Origin: CAIKZZ01 sp035604595 | GTDB taxonomy: Bacteria; Pseudomonadota; Gammaproteobacteria; Steroidobacterales; Steroidobacteraceae | Assembly: GCA_035604595.1 (NCBI GenBank) | Contig: DATNIE010000032.1 | Span: forward strand, 4,600-68,599 | DNA: 64,000 nucleotides | Direction of reading: 5' to 3' | Part shown: positions 42,181-50,706 of the stretch, in pieces | Position numbering within the stretch: position 1 is the stretch's first letter | How the letters are laid out: every line of letters starts with the position of its first letter | The notes under the pieces: model-generated | What the model saw: only the letters and a program-made list of their open reading frames with translations | Databases searched by the model: none | What the model was told of the DNA's origin: nothing | Made by a program: the position numbers and the translations under genes

Positions 42181-43344
42181 TCAGCCGCCGAGCGGCCGCA
42201 GCATCGAGCGCGAGATGATGTGGCGCTGTATCTCGCTGGTACCTTCCCAGATGCGCTCGATCCGGGCATCCCGCCAGATCCGCTCGAGCGGCAGGTCGGC
42301 CATCAGGCCCATGCCGCCGTGAATCTGCAGCGCCTCGTCGGCCACCATCGCGAGCATTTCGGTCGCCTTGAGCTTGGCGATCGCCATGTCGGCGTCGGTC
42401 GCCATCTTCTGGTCGAACTTCCAGGCAGCTTCCAGCGTCAGCAGCTCCGCGGCCCGCAGCTCGACCGTCATGTCGGCGAGCTTGAACGAGACGCCCTGGA
42501 ACTTGCCGATCTGCTGCCCGAACTGCCGCCGCTCGACGGCCCACTGTTTGGCGTGCTCGAGTGCGCGCTCGGCGCGCCCGAGGCAGGTCGCGGCGACCTG
42601 CAGGCGCGTGGCGCCCAGCCATGCGTTGGCGACCTCGAAGCCGCGGTGGACCTCGCCGAGCACCGCCGACTTCGGCACCCGGCAGTCGTTGAACTCGAGG
42701 ATGCAATTGTTGTAGCCACGGTGCGAGACATTCTTGTAGCCGGGAAGCACCGCAAAACCCGGTGTGCCCATGTCGACGAGGAACGCGGTGATCAGTTTCT
42801 TCGAGCCCCGCGCGCCCGATTCCTCGCCGGTCGCGGCGAACAGAATCACGAAGTCGGCGTGGTCGGCGTGGCTGATGAAGTGCTTGACACCATTGATGAT
42901 GTAGTCGCCGCCCTTCGCGACCGCCGTCGCCTTCATTCCGCGCACGTCGGACCCCGCCCCCGGTTCGGTCATCGCCAGGCAATCGACGCGCTCGCCGCGC
43001 ACCGACGGAAACAGGTAGCGGTCGCGCTGCTCGCCCTCACAGGCGCACAGGATGTTCGACGGCCGGCCGACGCAGTTGTAGTGCAGCGCATAGCCGGTGC
43101 GGCCGAGCTCCTTCTCGTAGAGCACCCAGGTGACCGTGTCGAGGCCCGCGCCGCCAACGTCCGCCGGCATATTGGCGGCGTAGAGACCAGCATCGATGGC
43201 CTTGGCCTTCAGTTCCTTTTGCAGCTCAGGGCGCAGCACGCCGGTCTGCTCGATTTCCATCTCGTGCGGCATGAGTTCGTTGGTCACGAAATCCCGGGTC
43301 GTCTTCACGATCATCTGCTGCTCGTCGCTGAGCGAGAATTCCAT
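42181..43344 (-). CDS. Acyl-CoA dehydrogenase, CaiA-like
   Basis: The 387-residue flavoenzyme has the acyl-CoA dehydrogenase signatures CLAMTEPGAGSDVRG and QIHGGMGLMADLPLERIWRD (in part). The C-terminal WEGTSEIQRHIISR contains the position of the catalytic Glu. In a carnitine operon it may convert gamma-butyrobetainyl-CoA to crotonobetainyl-CoA, like CaiA, feeding the CaiD-like enzyme at 30 kb. A branched-chain or short-chain substrate is possible. It follows the BetI-like regulator by 21 bases in the same operon. Confidence 0.88.
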   Translation of the reverse strand: MEFSLSDEQQMIVKTTRDFVTNELMPHEMEIEQTGVLRPELQKELKAKAIDAGLYAANMPADVGGAGLDTVTWVLYEKELGRTGYALHYNCVGRPSNILCACEGEQRDRYLFPSVRGERVDCLAMTEPGAGSDVRGMKATAVAKGGDYIINGVKHFISHADHADFVILFAATGEESGARGSKKLITAFLVDMGTPGFAVLPGYKNVSHRGYNNCILEFNDCRVPKSAVLGEVHRGFEVANAWLGATRLQVAATCLGRAERALEHAKQWAVERRQFGQQIGKFQGVSFKLADMTVELRAAELLTLEAAWKFDQKMATDADMAIAKLKATEMLAMVADEALQIHGGMGLMADLPLERIWRDARIERIWEGTSEIQRHIISRSMLRPLGG

Positions 43345-43365
43345 GAGTGTTGCCTCCAGCCGGCC

Positions 43366-44025
43366 TCAGGTCGCCGGCGATCGCGCCGCGCGCGCGCGCG
43401 CCGTGGTCACAGGGGTCTTGCTCTCACCGCCCGCCGCGACGGCCCAGGCCCGCCACAGTTCGAGCTGCTGGCCGAGCTGCGCGAGCAGTCGCTCCGGCGG
43501 CCACTCCGACGGACTGATGACTGCGCTCGCTGTCAGCCCGTTGATGAACGTCGTCGTGGCGCCGAGGACGTCCCTGCGCAGTGCCTCGGGCCAGGTCCGC
43601 CATTCCGGCCAGCGCTCGGCGAAGCAGCGCTCGAAGAGGCGCACGTACTCGCGGTGGACCCAGCTGTTGATCCGCCTGAGGCGCTTGTCGGCGGGTACCT
43701 GGCCCCAGAACGCGGTCCAGAACGCGCACTCGGTGGATCGCTGTGCATCGAGTGGCAGGGCCTCGGCGAGCAGGTCGAGGAGCCCGGCGCTCGCCGCCGC
43801 GGGACGGGCGAGGCGCTCCTCGATGCGCCGGAGGATCAGGCGCAGCGCCGCGAGGATGATCTCCTGCTTCGAGTCGAAATAATGGGCGACCATGCCGGTC
43901 GTGTAGCCGGCCTCGCGCGCGATCCTGACGACGGTCGCCTGCTCGAATCCGTGGCTTGCGACCACGTGGCACGCGACGTGGGCGATCTCGTCGCGGCGCG
44001 CAGCGTGGTCGACGATCTTCGGCAT
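43366..44025 (-). CDS. TetR-family regulator, BetI-like
   Basis: The 219-residue protein has an N-terminal TetR helix-turn-helix (VVRIAREAGYTTGMVAHYFDSK, in part) and a BetI-type ligand domain (CAFWTAFWGQVPADKRL). It sits inside the carnitine operon, 6 bases after the carnitine dehydrogenase stop, so it likely regulates its own operon in response to carnitine, betaine or their CoA esters. It is a normal-length relative of the N-terminal half of the TetR-Rieske fusion at 5.8 kb; both share the WxxFWG signature. Confidence 0.9.
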   Translation of the reverse strand: MPKIVDHAARRDEIAHVACHVVASHGFEQATVVRIAREAGYTTGMVAHYFDSKQEIILAALRLILRRIEERLARPAAASAGLLDLLAEALPLDAQRSTECAFWTAFWGQVPADKRLRRINSWVHREYVRLFERCFAERWPEWRTWPEALRRDVLGATTTFINGLTASAVISPSEWPPERLLAQLGQQLELWRAWAVAAGGESKTPVTTARARAARSPAT

Positions 44026-44031
44026 TAGGTT

Positions 44032-45510
44032 TCAGCGCCTCATGCCGATCGCCCGGCCCGCCTCGGGCGGGCGGGGGAGGCCCGCGTGGGCGGCGCGGAT
44101 CGCCTCGAGCTTCGCAAGCGTCTCGGCTGCCATGGGCGATGACTTGCCGCTCGCAACGTCGACGTGCACGAACATCTGCTCGGCGGTGGCGGCGAGCGTG
44201 CCGTCGGCACGGTGCAGCCGGTGGAAGAGCTGCAGGCGCTTCGCGTCGACCGCGAGGATCTGCGTCGTGACGTACAGCGAGTCCGCCTGCCGCACCTCGG
44301 CGAGGTAGGTCACGTGGGTTTCGACCGTGTACGGCGCCCGGCCCTTCGCCCGGTACTGCTCGTCGATGCCGACGCGCCGGAACAGTGCATCGACCGCATC
44401 CCCGAACACCTGCAGGTAGCGGTAGTCGGTCATGTGGCCGTTGTAGTCGATCCAGTCCGGGCGGACCGGTGTCGCGACGAGCCTGAGTGGCTGGCGCGGA
44501 TCCTCCGGCCTAATTGCTTGCCGCGTCGTGGCATCGCTGTAGAGCCGGATCTCGAGCGCGCGCAGCGTCGAGCCGGCGCCAATGTCGAACTGCCGCAGTA
44601 CCTGCTGGATCGCGACCAGGTACTCATCGCGCAGGCGTTCGAGCTCCCGGATCGAGCGCCCGGCGGCCTGTGCACTCGTCCCCTCCACCATCCGGTCAAT
44701 CAGCCGGTCGGTGAGCTCGGGGGCCTCGAGCTTGGTCCATGGCCATTTGAGGCACGGCCCGAACTGCGCCAGCATGTGGCGCATGCCGGCCTCGCCGCCC
44801 GCGAGGTGGTAAATCTGATTGGTGCCCATGCCGGCCCACCGAAGGCCCGGCCCGTAGATGATCGACTCGTCGAGCTCGCCGGTCGTCGCGACGCCGTCAT
44901 TGACGAGGTGCAGGATCTCGCGCCACAGCGCTTCCTGCAGGCGATCGGTCAGGTGGCCGGGGATCTCCCTGCGGACGCGCAGTGGATGCATGCCGATGTA
45001 CGTGTAAAAGCGCGCAGCGGCCTCGAGGCTCGCCTCCGACGTCCGGTTGCCGCCGACCAGCTCGACCAGCGGCAGCAGGTACACGGGGTTGAACGGGTGG
45101 CCGACGATCAGCCGCTCGGGCGAGAGCATGTCGCGCTGCAGGTCAGAGGGCATGATCCCGGAGGTGCTCGAGGCGATCACGACCGCCGCCGGGGCGTGGC
45201 GACTCACCTGGGCAAGCACGCGCTGCTTGAGTTCGATCTGCTCGGGGATGTTCTCCTGGATGAAATCCGCCTGTGCGGCCATCGCATTGAGATCGGCGGT
45301 AAAGGTGAGCGTGCCCTTGGGCGGGAGCGGGGCCGAGGTCAGGCGCGCGAGCGCGGGCTCGGCGTTGGCGATGGCGCCGCGGATCCAGCCTTCCATTTCG
45401 GGCTTGACGTCGGCCGCGATCACATCGATCCCGAAGTGCAGCGCCCGCGCCGCCCAGCCGCCGCCGATCACCCCCGTCCCGAGTAGTCCCAGCGTCCTGA
45501 CCTGCCGCAT
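44032..45510 (-). CDS. L-carnitine 3-dehydrogenase fused to a betainyl-CoA thioesterase domain
   Basis: The 492-residue fusion begins with a 3-hydroxyacyl-CoA-dehydrogenase-like NAD domain (LLGTGVIGGGW, residues 9-19), catalytic His138 (GHPFNP) and a helical domain to about 320. From about 342 to the end follows a hot-dog thioesterase (PDWIDYNGHMTDYRYL). This exact fusion is known from carnitine-degrading rhizobia and pseudomonads: the dehydrogenase makes 3-dehydrocarnitine and the thioesterase hydrolyses betainyl-CoA formed by a BKACE. The matching BKACE is at 26.5 kb. GGGGAG precedes the ATG. It heads a four-gene operon with a TetR, an acyl-CoA dehydrogenase and a transporter. Confidence 0.9.
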   Translation of the reverse strand: MRQVRTLGLLGTGVIGGGWAARALHFGIDVIAADVKPEMEGWIRGAIANAEPALARLTSAPLPPKGTLTFTADLNAMAAQADFIQENIPEQIELKQRVLAQVSRHAPAAVVIASSTSGIMPSDLQRDMLSPERLIVGHPFNPVYLLPLVELVGGNRTSEASLEAAARFYTYIGMHPLRVRREIPGHLTDRLQEALWREILHLVNDGVATTGELDESIIYGPGLRWAGMGTNQIYHLAGGEAGMRHMLAQFGPCLKWPWTKLEAPELTDRLIDRMVEGTSAQAAGRSIRELERLRDEYLVAIQQVLRQFDIGAGSTLRALEIRLYSDATTRQAIRPEDPRQPLRLVATPVRPDWIDYNGHMTDYRYLQVFGDAVDALFRRVGIDEQYRAKGRAPYTVETHVTYLAEVRQADSLYVTTQILAVDAKRLQLFHRLHRADGTLAATAEQMFVHVDVASGKSSPMAAETLAKLEAIRAAHAGLPRPPEAGRAIGMRR

Positions 45511-45549
45511 GTCCGCTCCCCGGGCGCCACGCGCGCGTGGCCCATCTTT

Positions 45550-45580
45550 TTAATCTTGGGACAATAATATAACACGCGCG
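45550..45580. promoter_or_regulatory. AT-rich promoter/operator candidate for the carnitine dehydrogenase operon
   Basis: Upstream of the carnitine dehydrogenase gene, the minus strand reads GTTATATTATTG in an otherwise GC-rich stretch, giving a -10-like TATATT about 55-60 bases before the start codon. No good -35 is seen, which would fit an activated or repressed promoter. The local A+T character resembles that at 11.5 and 26.5 kb. Confidence 0.4.
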
Positions 45581-45675
45581 ACCCGGCGCATCACGGGGCG
45601 CGGGCAAGCAGACTTAAGTTTCCGATCGGGCCATTTGCAGCCGTCCCCCGCCCCGGCCGGTCGGCCGGGCGGGGT

Positions 45676-45703
45676 CGCTGGCGGGCCGGACGACCCGCCA
45701 GCG
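45676..45703 (-). terminator. Hairpin downstream of the second TonB receptor gene
   Basis: A perfect 10-bp stem (CGCTGGCGGG / CCCGCCAGCG) with an 8-base loop lies 14 bases past the TonB receptor stop on the minus strand. There is no T-run, so it may only stabilise the 3' end. Confidence 0.4.
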
Positions 45704-45716
45704 CATCATCTGGGGC

Positions 45717-48302
45717 TCAGAACTTCTGCCCGAACTTGAGTGCGATCGTGCGTGGCTGCGCCGGGATGATGTACGGCTGCGCGCACACGGGCACCCCCGC
45801 TCCAGTGACCACGGTGCACTGGACAAAGCGCGTGAGCTCGGCCCGGCGGTCGGCGACGTTGGTCACGACCAGCTGCCACAGACTCCCGCTCTTCTCCATC
45901 CCGGCAGACAGGTCAAACAGGGCGTATGCCGGCTGCATGCCGACGACCTCCGTATTCACGACCTGCAGCTGCGGCGCCGTCTTGTCCTGGTAGATGAGCG
46001 AGGCCTGGACGTTTGGTTGCCAACCGTCCATCTCCGCGAACGTGTAGCGCGCCACGGCGTTGGCCTTGAACTTCGGAGTCACGGGCAGATTCGTGCCGGC
46101 GGGCGCGATTGGCGCATACGGCGTCGGCCTACCCAATCCGGCGCTCGGCGGGCACGGATTTGACGTGATCGCCTGCCCCGTCACCGGATCTGTCGCATTG
46201 CAGTAGTTCTGCAACAGCACCGGATCGAGCAGCGTGAAACTCGTGGACAGCAACAGGTTATTGGTCGCGGACCATTGCAGCTCGGACTCGAGGCCCTTGA
46301 TGCGCGCGTTGCCGCCGTTCTCGATGATCGTCACGCTGTGGGGCCCGAGGAACGAGAACTGAAAGTTCTGCCAGTCCTCCCAGAACAGCGAGCCGTTCCA
46401 GCGCAAGCGGTGGCCGAGCCACTGCGTCTTCCACCCCATCTCGTAGTTCGTCAAGAAGTCGGGCTGGTAGGGCCCAATCGTCGGGTCCGAGGTGCGGTTG
46501 ACGCCGCCGGGCCGGAAGCCCTTGGAGTAGGTCGCGTAGAGCAGCTTGTCGGGGTCGATCTTGTAGGTCAGGTTATATCGCGGGACGTGGCCTTTCGCCG
46601 TCACCCGCTTGTCGAGGTCCGTGCACGGCGAGCCGATGCTGATGGTTGGCTCAAAGCAATTGCCCTGGCCATACGACGGCAAGTAGGCGGTCGAGTACCC
46701 GTAGAACCCCTGCAAGGTATTGTCCGACACGAAGTACCGCTCGCCGACGCTCACGGACCACTGTGGGTCGATGTCCCACGTCACCTGCGCGAAGGCCGCC
46801 CGGTCACGGTCGACCCGCTGCTCGTCGGTGAGCCAAATCGTGTTCGGCAGTCCCGGGATTGACAGGCTGTCAGCGAAGCCGTTGGGATTGTCCTGGAACG
46901 GGATGCCCTCGTAGCCAGGCATCTGGTATTGCTCCCAGATGTCGTGCAGCTGGCGCTCGACGAACAGGCCGACGGTCGCCTTGACCGGCAGGTCCTTCGG
47001 CGTCGAGACCCGCAGCTCGTGGCTGAACTTCTGGAAGTAGCCGTGGGAGAGCACGAGCTCCTGCGGCATGATCGTCTGGCCGTTGCTGCCCACCCAGAAC
47101 GCGCCCGATCCGTAGACTTTGTCGTAGAAGTACGAGTAGTCGCTGTAGTCCGCGACCGTGTGCGTCGTGCGCTTCATGAACGCGCCTGCGTACACGATGT
47201 CGAAGTTGCTGACCTTGCCTTCGACCGTCAGTGCCGCCTGCCCCCAGTTGTCTTCCGAGCTCTCCGGCCCGAAATGCGCGAGCTCCAGATCGCCGACCAC
47301 CGGGTCGTAGCCGAAAAAGCCCTCGGTCGTGACCGACTGCCCCATGAAGGTCGGCGTCACGGTCCAGTTATCACCCAGATTGAGTTTCAACGCCGCGCGG
47401 CCGCCCTTGACGTCGACGGTGTTGTAGTCGCTGGCGACATTCGCGGCATTGCTGATCGCACCGGCACCGATTGTGCCAAGGCCGCCGTTATCCGCGTTCC
47501 AGGTAGGGAAGGTGCGCACGCCGTTGATGATGCCGGCCGCGGCATTGGTGCCGGCGACGTTGCTGATGTAGCCAGCATCGTGCTCGTCGAAGGCGACCAG
47601 GCGGATTGCCGCAATGGGCGACAGCGGGAGATTCACGAAGCCCTCAGCCTCCCAGCCGACACCGCCGTGGTCCACCGAGTTGACGCCGAGGTCGTAGCCT
47701 GCCTCGAACTTGGTCGGGTCGGGCTTGTTGGTGATGATGCGGATCGTGCCCGACTGCGAGCTCGCGCCATAGAGAGTGCCCTGCGGGCCTTCCAGGACCT
47801 CGACCCGGGCGATGTCATAGATGTGAACGTCGACGGTGCCGTCGATCGTCGTCACCGGCTGCTCGTCGAGATAGGTGCCGACGCTCGGCTGCGAGCCCGA
47901 GTGGTTGCCGTCACCGCCGCTGACGACGCCCCGCATGTAGATGTGCGTCTCGCCCGGCTGGCCGTTGCCACCCTGGCCCTGGCCGCGGACGTAGGACACG
48001 CTCGGCAGGTACTTGACGTAGTCGTCGAGGTTGGTGATGTGCAGTTCCTCGAGCTTCTCAGTGCCAAGCGCAATGATGGCGACCGGAACGTCCTGCAGAT
48101 TCTCCGAGCGCTTCTGTGCGGTGACGACGACCTCTTCGAGGGCGCCGGCCGGCTGAGCCTGCTGGGCCTGCGCCGCGGGCACGCCGGCGAGGATCGCCGA
48201 GATGGCCGACGCGAGCGGTGCGTGGCGCAGTACGTGACGGCCGCGCGTGCGGGTGGCGTCCAGGCCTTCACGCCTGGCGGTGTTCAGTCGACTACGGGTC
48301 AT
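45717..48302 (-). CDS. TonB-dependent outer-membrane receptor, second copy
   Basis: The 861-residue receptor has a long signal sequence (LASAISAILAGVPAAQAQ), plug motifs LEEVVVTAQKRSENLQDVPVA (in part) and RVEVLEGPQGTLYGASSQSG, and a barrel ending in ...ALKFGQKF with the terminal Phe typical of outer-membrane proteins. The ATG at 48302 has GGGGAG upstream. It is co-directional with and 16 bases downstream of the TPR-sulfotransferase gene, forming a two-gene operon. Its ligand is unknown. It shares the overall type but little detail with the receptor at 18.7 kb. Confidence 0.9.
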   Translation of the reverse strand: MTRSRLNTARREGLDATRTRGRHVLRHAPLASAISAILAGVPAAQAQQAQPAGALEEVVVTAQKRSENLQDVPVAIIALGTEKLEELHITNLDDYVKYLPSVSYVRGQGQGGNGQPGETHIYMRGVVSGGDGNHSGSQPSVGTYLDEQPVTTIDGTVDVHIYDIARVEVLEGPQGTLYGASSQSGTIRIITNKPDPTKFEAGYDLGVNSVDHGGVGWEAEGFVNLPLSPIAAIRLVAFDEHDAGYISNVAGTNAAAGIINGVRTFPTWNADNGGLGTIGAGAISNAANVASDYNTVDVKGGRAALKLNLGDNWTVTPTFMGQSVTTEGFFGYDPVVGDLELAHFGPESSEDNWGQAALTVEGKVSNFDIVYAGAFMKRTTHTVADYSDYSYFYDKVYGSGAFWVGSNGQTIMPQELVLSHGYFQKFSHELRVSTPKDLPVKATVGLFVERQLHDIWEQYQMPGYEGIPFQDNPNGFADSLSIPGLPNTIWLTDEQRVDRDRAAFAQVTWDIDPQWSVSVGERYFVSDNTLQGFYGYSTAYLPSYGQGNCFEPTISIGSPCTDLDKRVTAKGHVPRYNLTYKIDPDKLLYATYSKGFRPGGVNRTSDPTIGPYQPDFLTNYEMGWKTQWLGHRLRWNGSLFWEDWQNFQFSFLGPHSVTIIENGGNARIKGLESELQWSATNNLLLSTSFTLLDPVLLQNYCNATDPVTGQAITSNPCPPSAGLGRPTPYAPIAPAGTNLPVTPKFKANAVARYTFAEMDGWQPNVQASLIYQDKTAPQLQVVNTEVVGMQPAYALFDLSAGMEKSGSLWQLVVTNVADRRAELTRFVQCTVVTGAGVPVCAQPYIIPAQPRTIALKFGQKF

Positions 48303-48318
48303 GTCGTCGCTCCCCTGC

Positions 48319-50382
48319 TCACTGAGTGATGATGTGTGGACCACTTGCAAAATCACTGGACGCTGCGAAATGCGGGACATCCGGATAGCACTCGAGCACC
48401 GGGCCCAGCGCCTGCTTCAGCGGGCCGAGCCACGGGTCGTAGTGCCGCCAGTGGTCCACGCCCTCCCGGAAAATGGGTTGCCTCACCTGCTCCGAACTCG
48501 CGGTGCGCACGGCGCGCTCGTTCTCGTAGAACCTGAGGCAGGCCTCGTCGAACGGCAGCCCGCAGTAGGCGAGCAGCCGGCGGACTTCCCGCTCGGTGTC
48601 CTCGATCATGGTCTCGTAGAACACCCGGTGCACGCGGCCGGGCAGCACGGCGTCGAAATGGGCCATCAGCTCGACATAGTCGCGGTAGTAGCGGCCGAGG
48701 TCCGTGAGGTCGTAGGAGAAGCTCTGGCCGCGCGCGAAGTGCTGCTTGAAGTTAGACAGGCAGCAGCCTAGCGGATGACGCCGGGCATCGATGATCCGGG
48801 CGTTCGGCACGATCAGCTGGATCAGGCCCAGGTACAGGAAGTTGTTCGGCATCTTGTCGATGAAGAACGGAGCGGCAGTCTTGCGCTGCACGCGGGTCTC
48901 GGCGATGTAGCGCTCGCCGAGCGCCGTGCGCTCCGCAGGCGTCAGCGCCGCAACGGCCTGCAGGTAGCGGGGCTCCTCGTCGCGCGGCCCACGGCTGCCG
49001 AGCTCGCGCGCGATGCCCGGGATATCGGGCAGCTCCATCGTGCCCTCGACGAGCGGATGGCTCGCGAGAATCTGCTCGAGCAGCGTCGAGCCCGAGCGCG
49101 GCATCCCCACGATGAAGATCGGATCCGGCGCCTGCGCCCCGGCGCCCGCCCGTGCCGCGAAAAACTCTGCCGTGAACAGCTGCTTCGACCGGCGAACGTA
49201 AGTCGTCGTCTCGTCGGCATCGTACGGAATCAGGCGCCGGCGGATGGTGCTGCCCGCCGCGTACCAGGCGAACGACTCCTGGTACGACGCTGCATCCTCG
49301 AGCGCCTTGCCGAGCGCGAACTCGAAGTGCAGGCGATCCTCGTCGGTCAGGTCGTTGCGTGCGAGCGCCGAGCGGATCGCCGCGACGTCCGCGTCCGAGA
49401 ACCGGAACGTCTTGAGATTGGCGAGGCTCCAGTACGCCTCGCCCAGCGTCGGCTCGAGCGCGATCGCGCGGCGGTAGGCGCCGACGCTGTCGTCCTGCCG
49501 GCCGGCCGTCTTCAGCGAATGGCCGTAGCTCATCCAGATCTTCGGCTGCTGCGGATAGTCCTTGAGTGCCGCCTCGTAGACCTTGATCGAGCCGGCGTAC
49601 TCGCCGAGGTTCACCAGGATCGCCGCCTGCAGGTTCCGGTATCCCGGATTGCGGGGCTCCTTGGCGAGCAGCCGCTCGATCTGCGGCAGCGCTGCCGCGG
49701 CCTTCATCTGCTTGTTCAACACGACCGCGTAGTTGTGCCGCGCGGCATCGAAGCTCGGCGCACGCGCGAGGCACTCGGCAAGGAGCGTCTCCGCGTCGCG
49801 ATAGCGCCGCAGCCGCGCCGCGACTTCGGCCAGCATGCGCAGTGCCGCAACGTCCGTCGGATGCTGCTTGAGGTGGGCGCGCAACCGCGCCTCGGCCACC
49901 GGCAGCTTGTTCTCGACGAGGGCCGCCGCGGCTTCCATCAGCCGCGGGTCGCGGGTCGCCGCCCTGATATAGCGGGCGCGGGCCTGATCGGCCCCCGCCG
50001 CATCGCCGATGACCTCGAGCATGTCTGCGAGCAGCAGCCAGGCATCCGGGAGATCCGGTTTCAGCTGCACGGTGCGCGTCAGCGCAGCGACCGCTTCGGT
50101 CCCGCGGCCGGCTTCACCGAGCGCGATGCCGAGCTCGAGCTGCACGGCCGCCGAACGCGGTTGCTCGCGAGCGAGAGGCTCGAGTACCTCCAGCGCCGCC
50201 TGCGTGTGGCCGGCGAGTCGGTGTGCCTGCCCGACAATGAGACGGGCGTGCGGGTGACCGGGCACGGCCTTCAGGATTTCGCCGGCCTGCTCGGCGGCGA
50301 GCGCGGGCTCCTTGGTCAGCAGCCGCCCGGCGTGGGCGAGCGCAACGTCGAGCGTTCCGACCGGCTCCGAGGCACTGCTCAA
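48319..50382 (-). CDS. TPR-repeat protein with C-terminal sulfotransferase domain
   Basis: The 687-residue protein has about eight tetratricopeptide repeats in the first 380 residues (for example PDLPDAWLLLADMLEVIGDA, in part) and a sulfotransferase domain starting with the PAPS-binding FIVGMPRSGSTLLEQIL. It continues with ARIIDARRHPLGCCLSNFKQ (in part), the 3'-phosphate loop. It would transfer sulfate from PAPS to an alcohol or tyrosine, with the repeats recognising the acceptor. The start is TTG at 50382, with GGGGA about 7 bases upstream. It heads an operon with a TonB receptor; this pairing recurs in receptor-rich bacteria but its purpose is unsettled. Confidence 0.85.
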   Translation of the reverse strand: MSSASEPVGTLDVALAHAGRLLTKEPALAAEQAGEILKAVPGHPHARLIVGQAHRLAGHTQAALEVLEPLAREQPRSAAVQLELGIALGEAGRGTEAVAALTRTVQLKPDLPDAWLLLADMLEVIGDAAGADQARARYIRAATRDPRLMEAAAALVENKLPVAEARLRAHLKQHPTDVAALRMLAEVAARLRRYRDAETLLAECLARAPSFDAARHNYAVVLNKQMKAAAALPQIERLLAKEPRNPGYRNLQAAILVNLGEYAGSIKVYEAALKDYPQQPKIWMSYGHSLKTAGRQDDSVGAYRRAIALEPTLGEAYWSLANLKTFRFSDADVAAIRSALARNDLTDEDRLHFEFALGKALEDAASYQESFAWYAAGSTIRRRLIPYDADETTTYVRRSKQLFTAEFFAARAGAGAQAPDPIFIVGMPRSGSTLLEQILASHPLVEGTMELPDIPGIARELGSRGPRDEEPRYLQAVAALTPAERTALGERYIAETRVQRKTAAPFFIDKMPNNFLYLGLIQLIVPNARIIDARRHPLGCCLSNFKQHFARGQSFSYDLTDLGRYYRDYVELMAHFDAVLPGRVHRVFYETMIEDTEREVRRLLAYCGLPFDEACLRFYENERAVRTASSEQVRQPIFREGVDHWRHYDPWLGPLKQALGPVLECYPDVPHFAASSDFASGPHIITQ

Positions 50383-50420
50383 AATGAATCCCCACGCATT
50401 TCTTTGAATCGCGATTACCG

Positions 50421-50449
50421 ATAAGAAACCCGCGCGGCCCGATTGTCAA
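50421..50449 (-). promoter_or_regulatory. Sigma-70-like promoter of the sulfotransferase/TonB receptor operon
   Basis: On the minus strand a perfect TTGACA (50449-50444) is followed after 17 bases by TCTTAT (50426-50421). Transcription would begin near 50413, about 30 bases before the TTG start codon. This is the best sigma-70 match seen in the accessory part of the window. Confidence 0.6.
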
Positions 50450-50469
50450 ATCCGCCACATGTTGGATTT
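50448..50469. promoter_or_regulatory. Inverted repeat at the -35 of the sulfotransferase operon promoter
   Basis: AAATCC and GGATTT form a perfect 6-bp inverted repeat with a 10-base spacer, the left arm touching the -35 box. A dimeric activator or repressor site is possible. Confidence 0.4.
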
Positions 50470-50706
50470 ACGCCGCAGGTCGAGGGAAAAGTGCCCTCGT
50501 CCGCGGCCCGCAGCCGCCGCGACTGCCCCGGCGCACCACCCATAACCCGTTGATCCGGGCCGTGGTCTCGTCGGCGCCCGGATCCTGAGGCACCAGGCTC
50601 GCGCGCGCCTTACGGGTGGCGCGAGCGGCCCGGTGGCGCGCCCGCACAGGGATTCTTGCAACAGCGCGCGCTCGACCCCGGCGGGACCGGTCGCGAAGCG
50701 CTGACG

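Larger units (their letters stand above)
50383..50706. other. 324-base intergenic region between sulfotransferase and FAD-oxidase genes
   Basis: No supportable gene is seen. The left part holds the promoter and inverted repeat of the sulfotransferase operon (separate entries). The right part, roughly 50490-50700, is GC-rich without a clear terminator or coding signal. Confidence 0.5.

Noticed and set aside
40900..42982. 649-residue minus-strand frame spanning the MFS and acyl-CoA dehydrogenase genes
   Set aside because: It lies out of frame across two well-supported genes on the same strand and has no family features.
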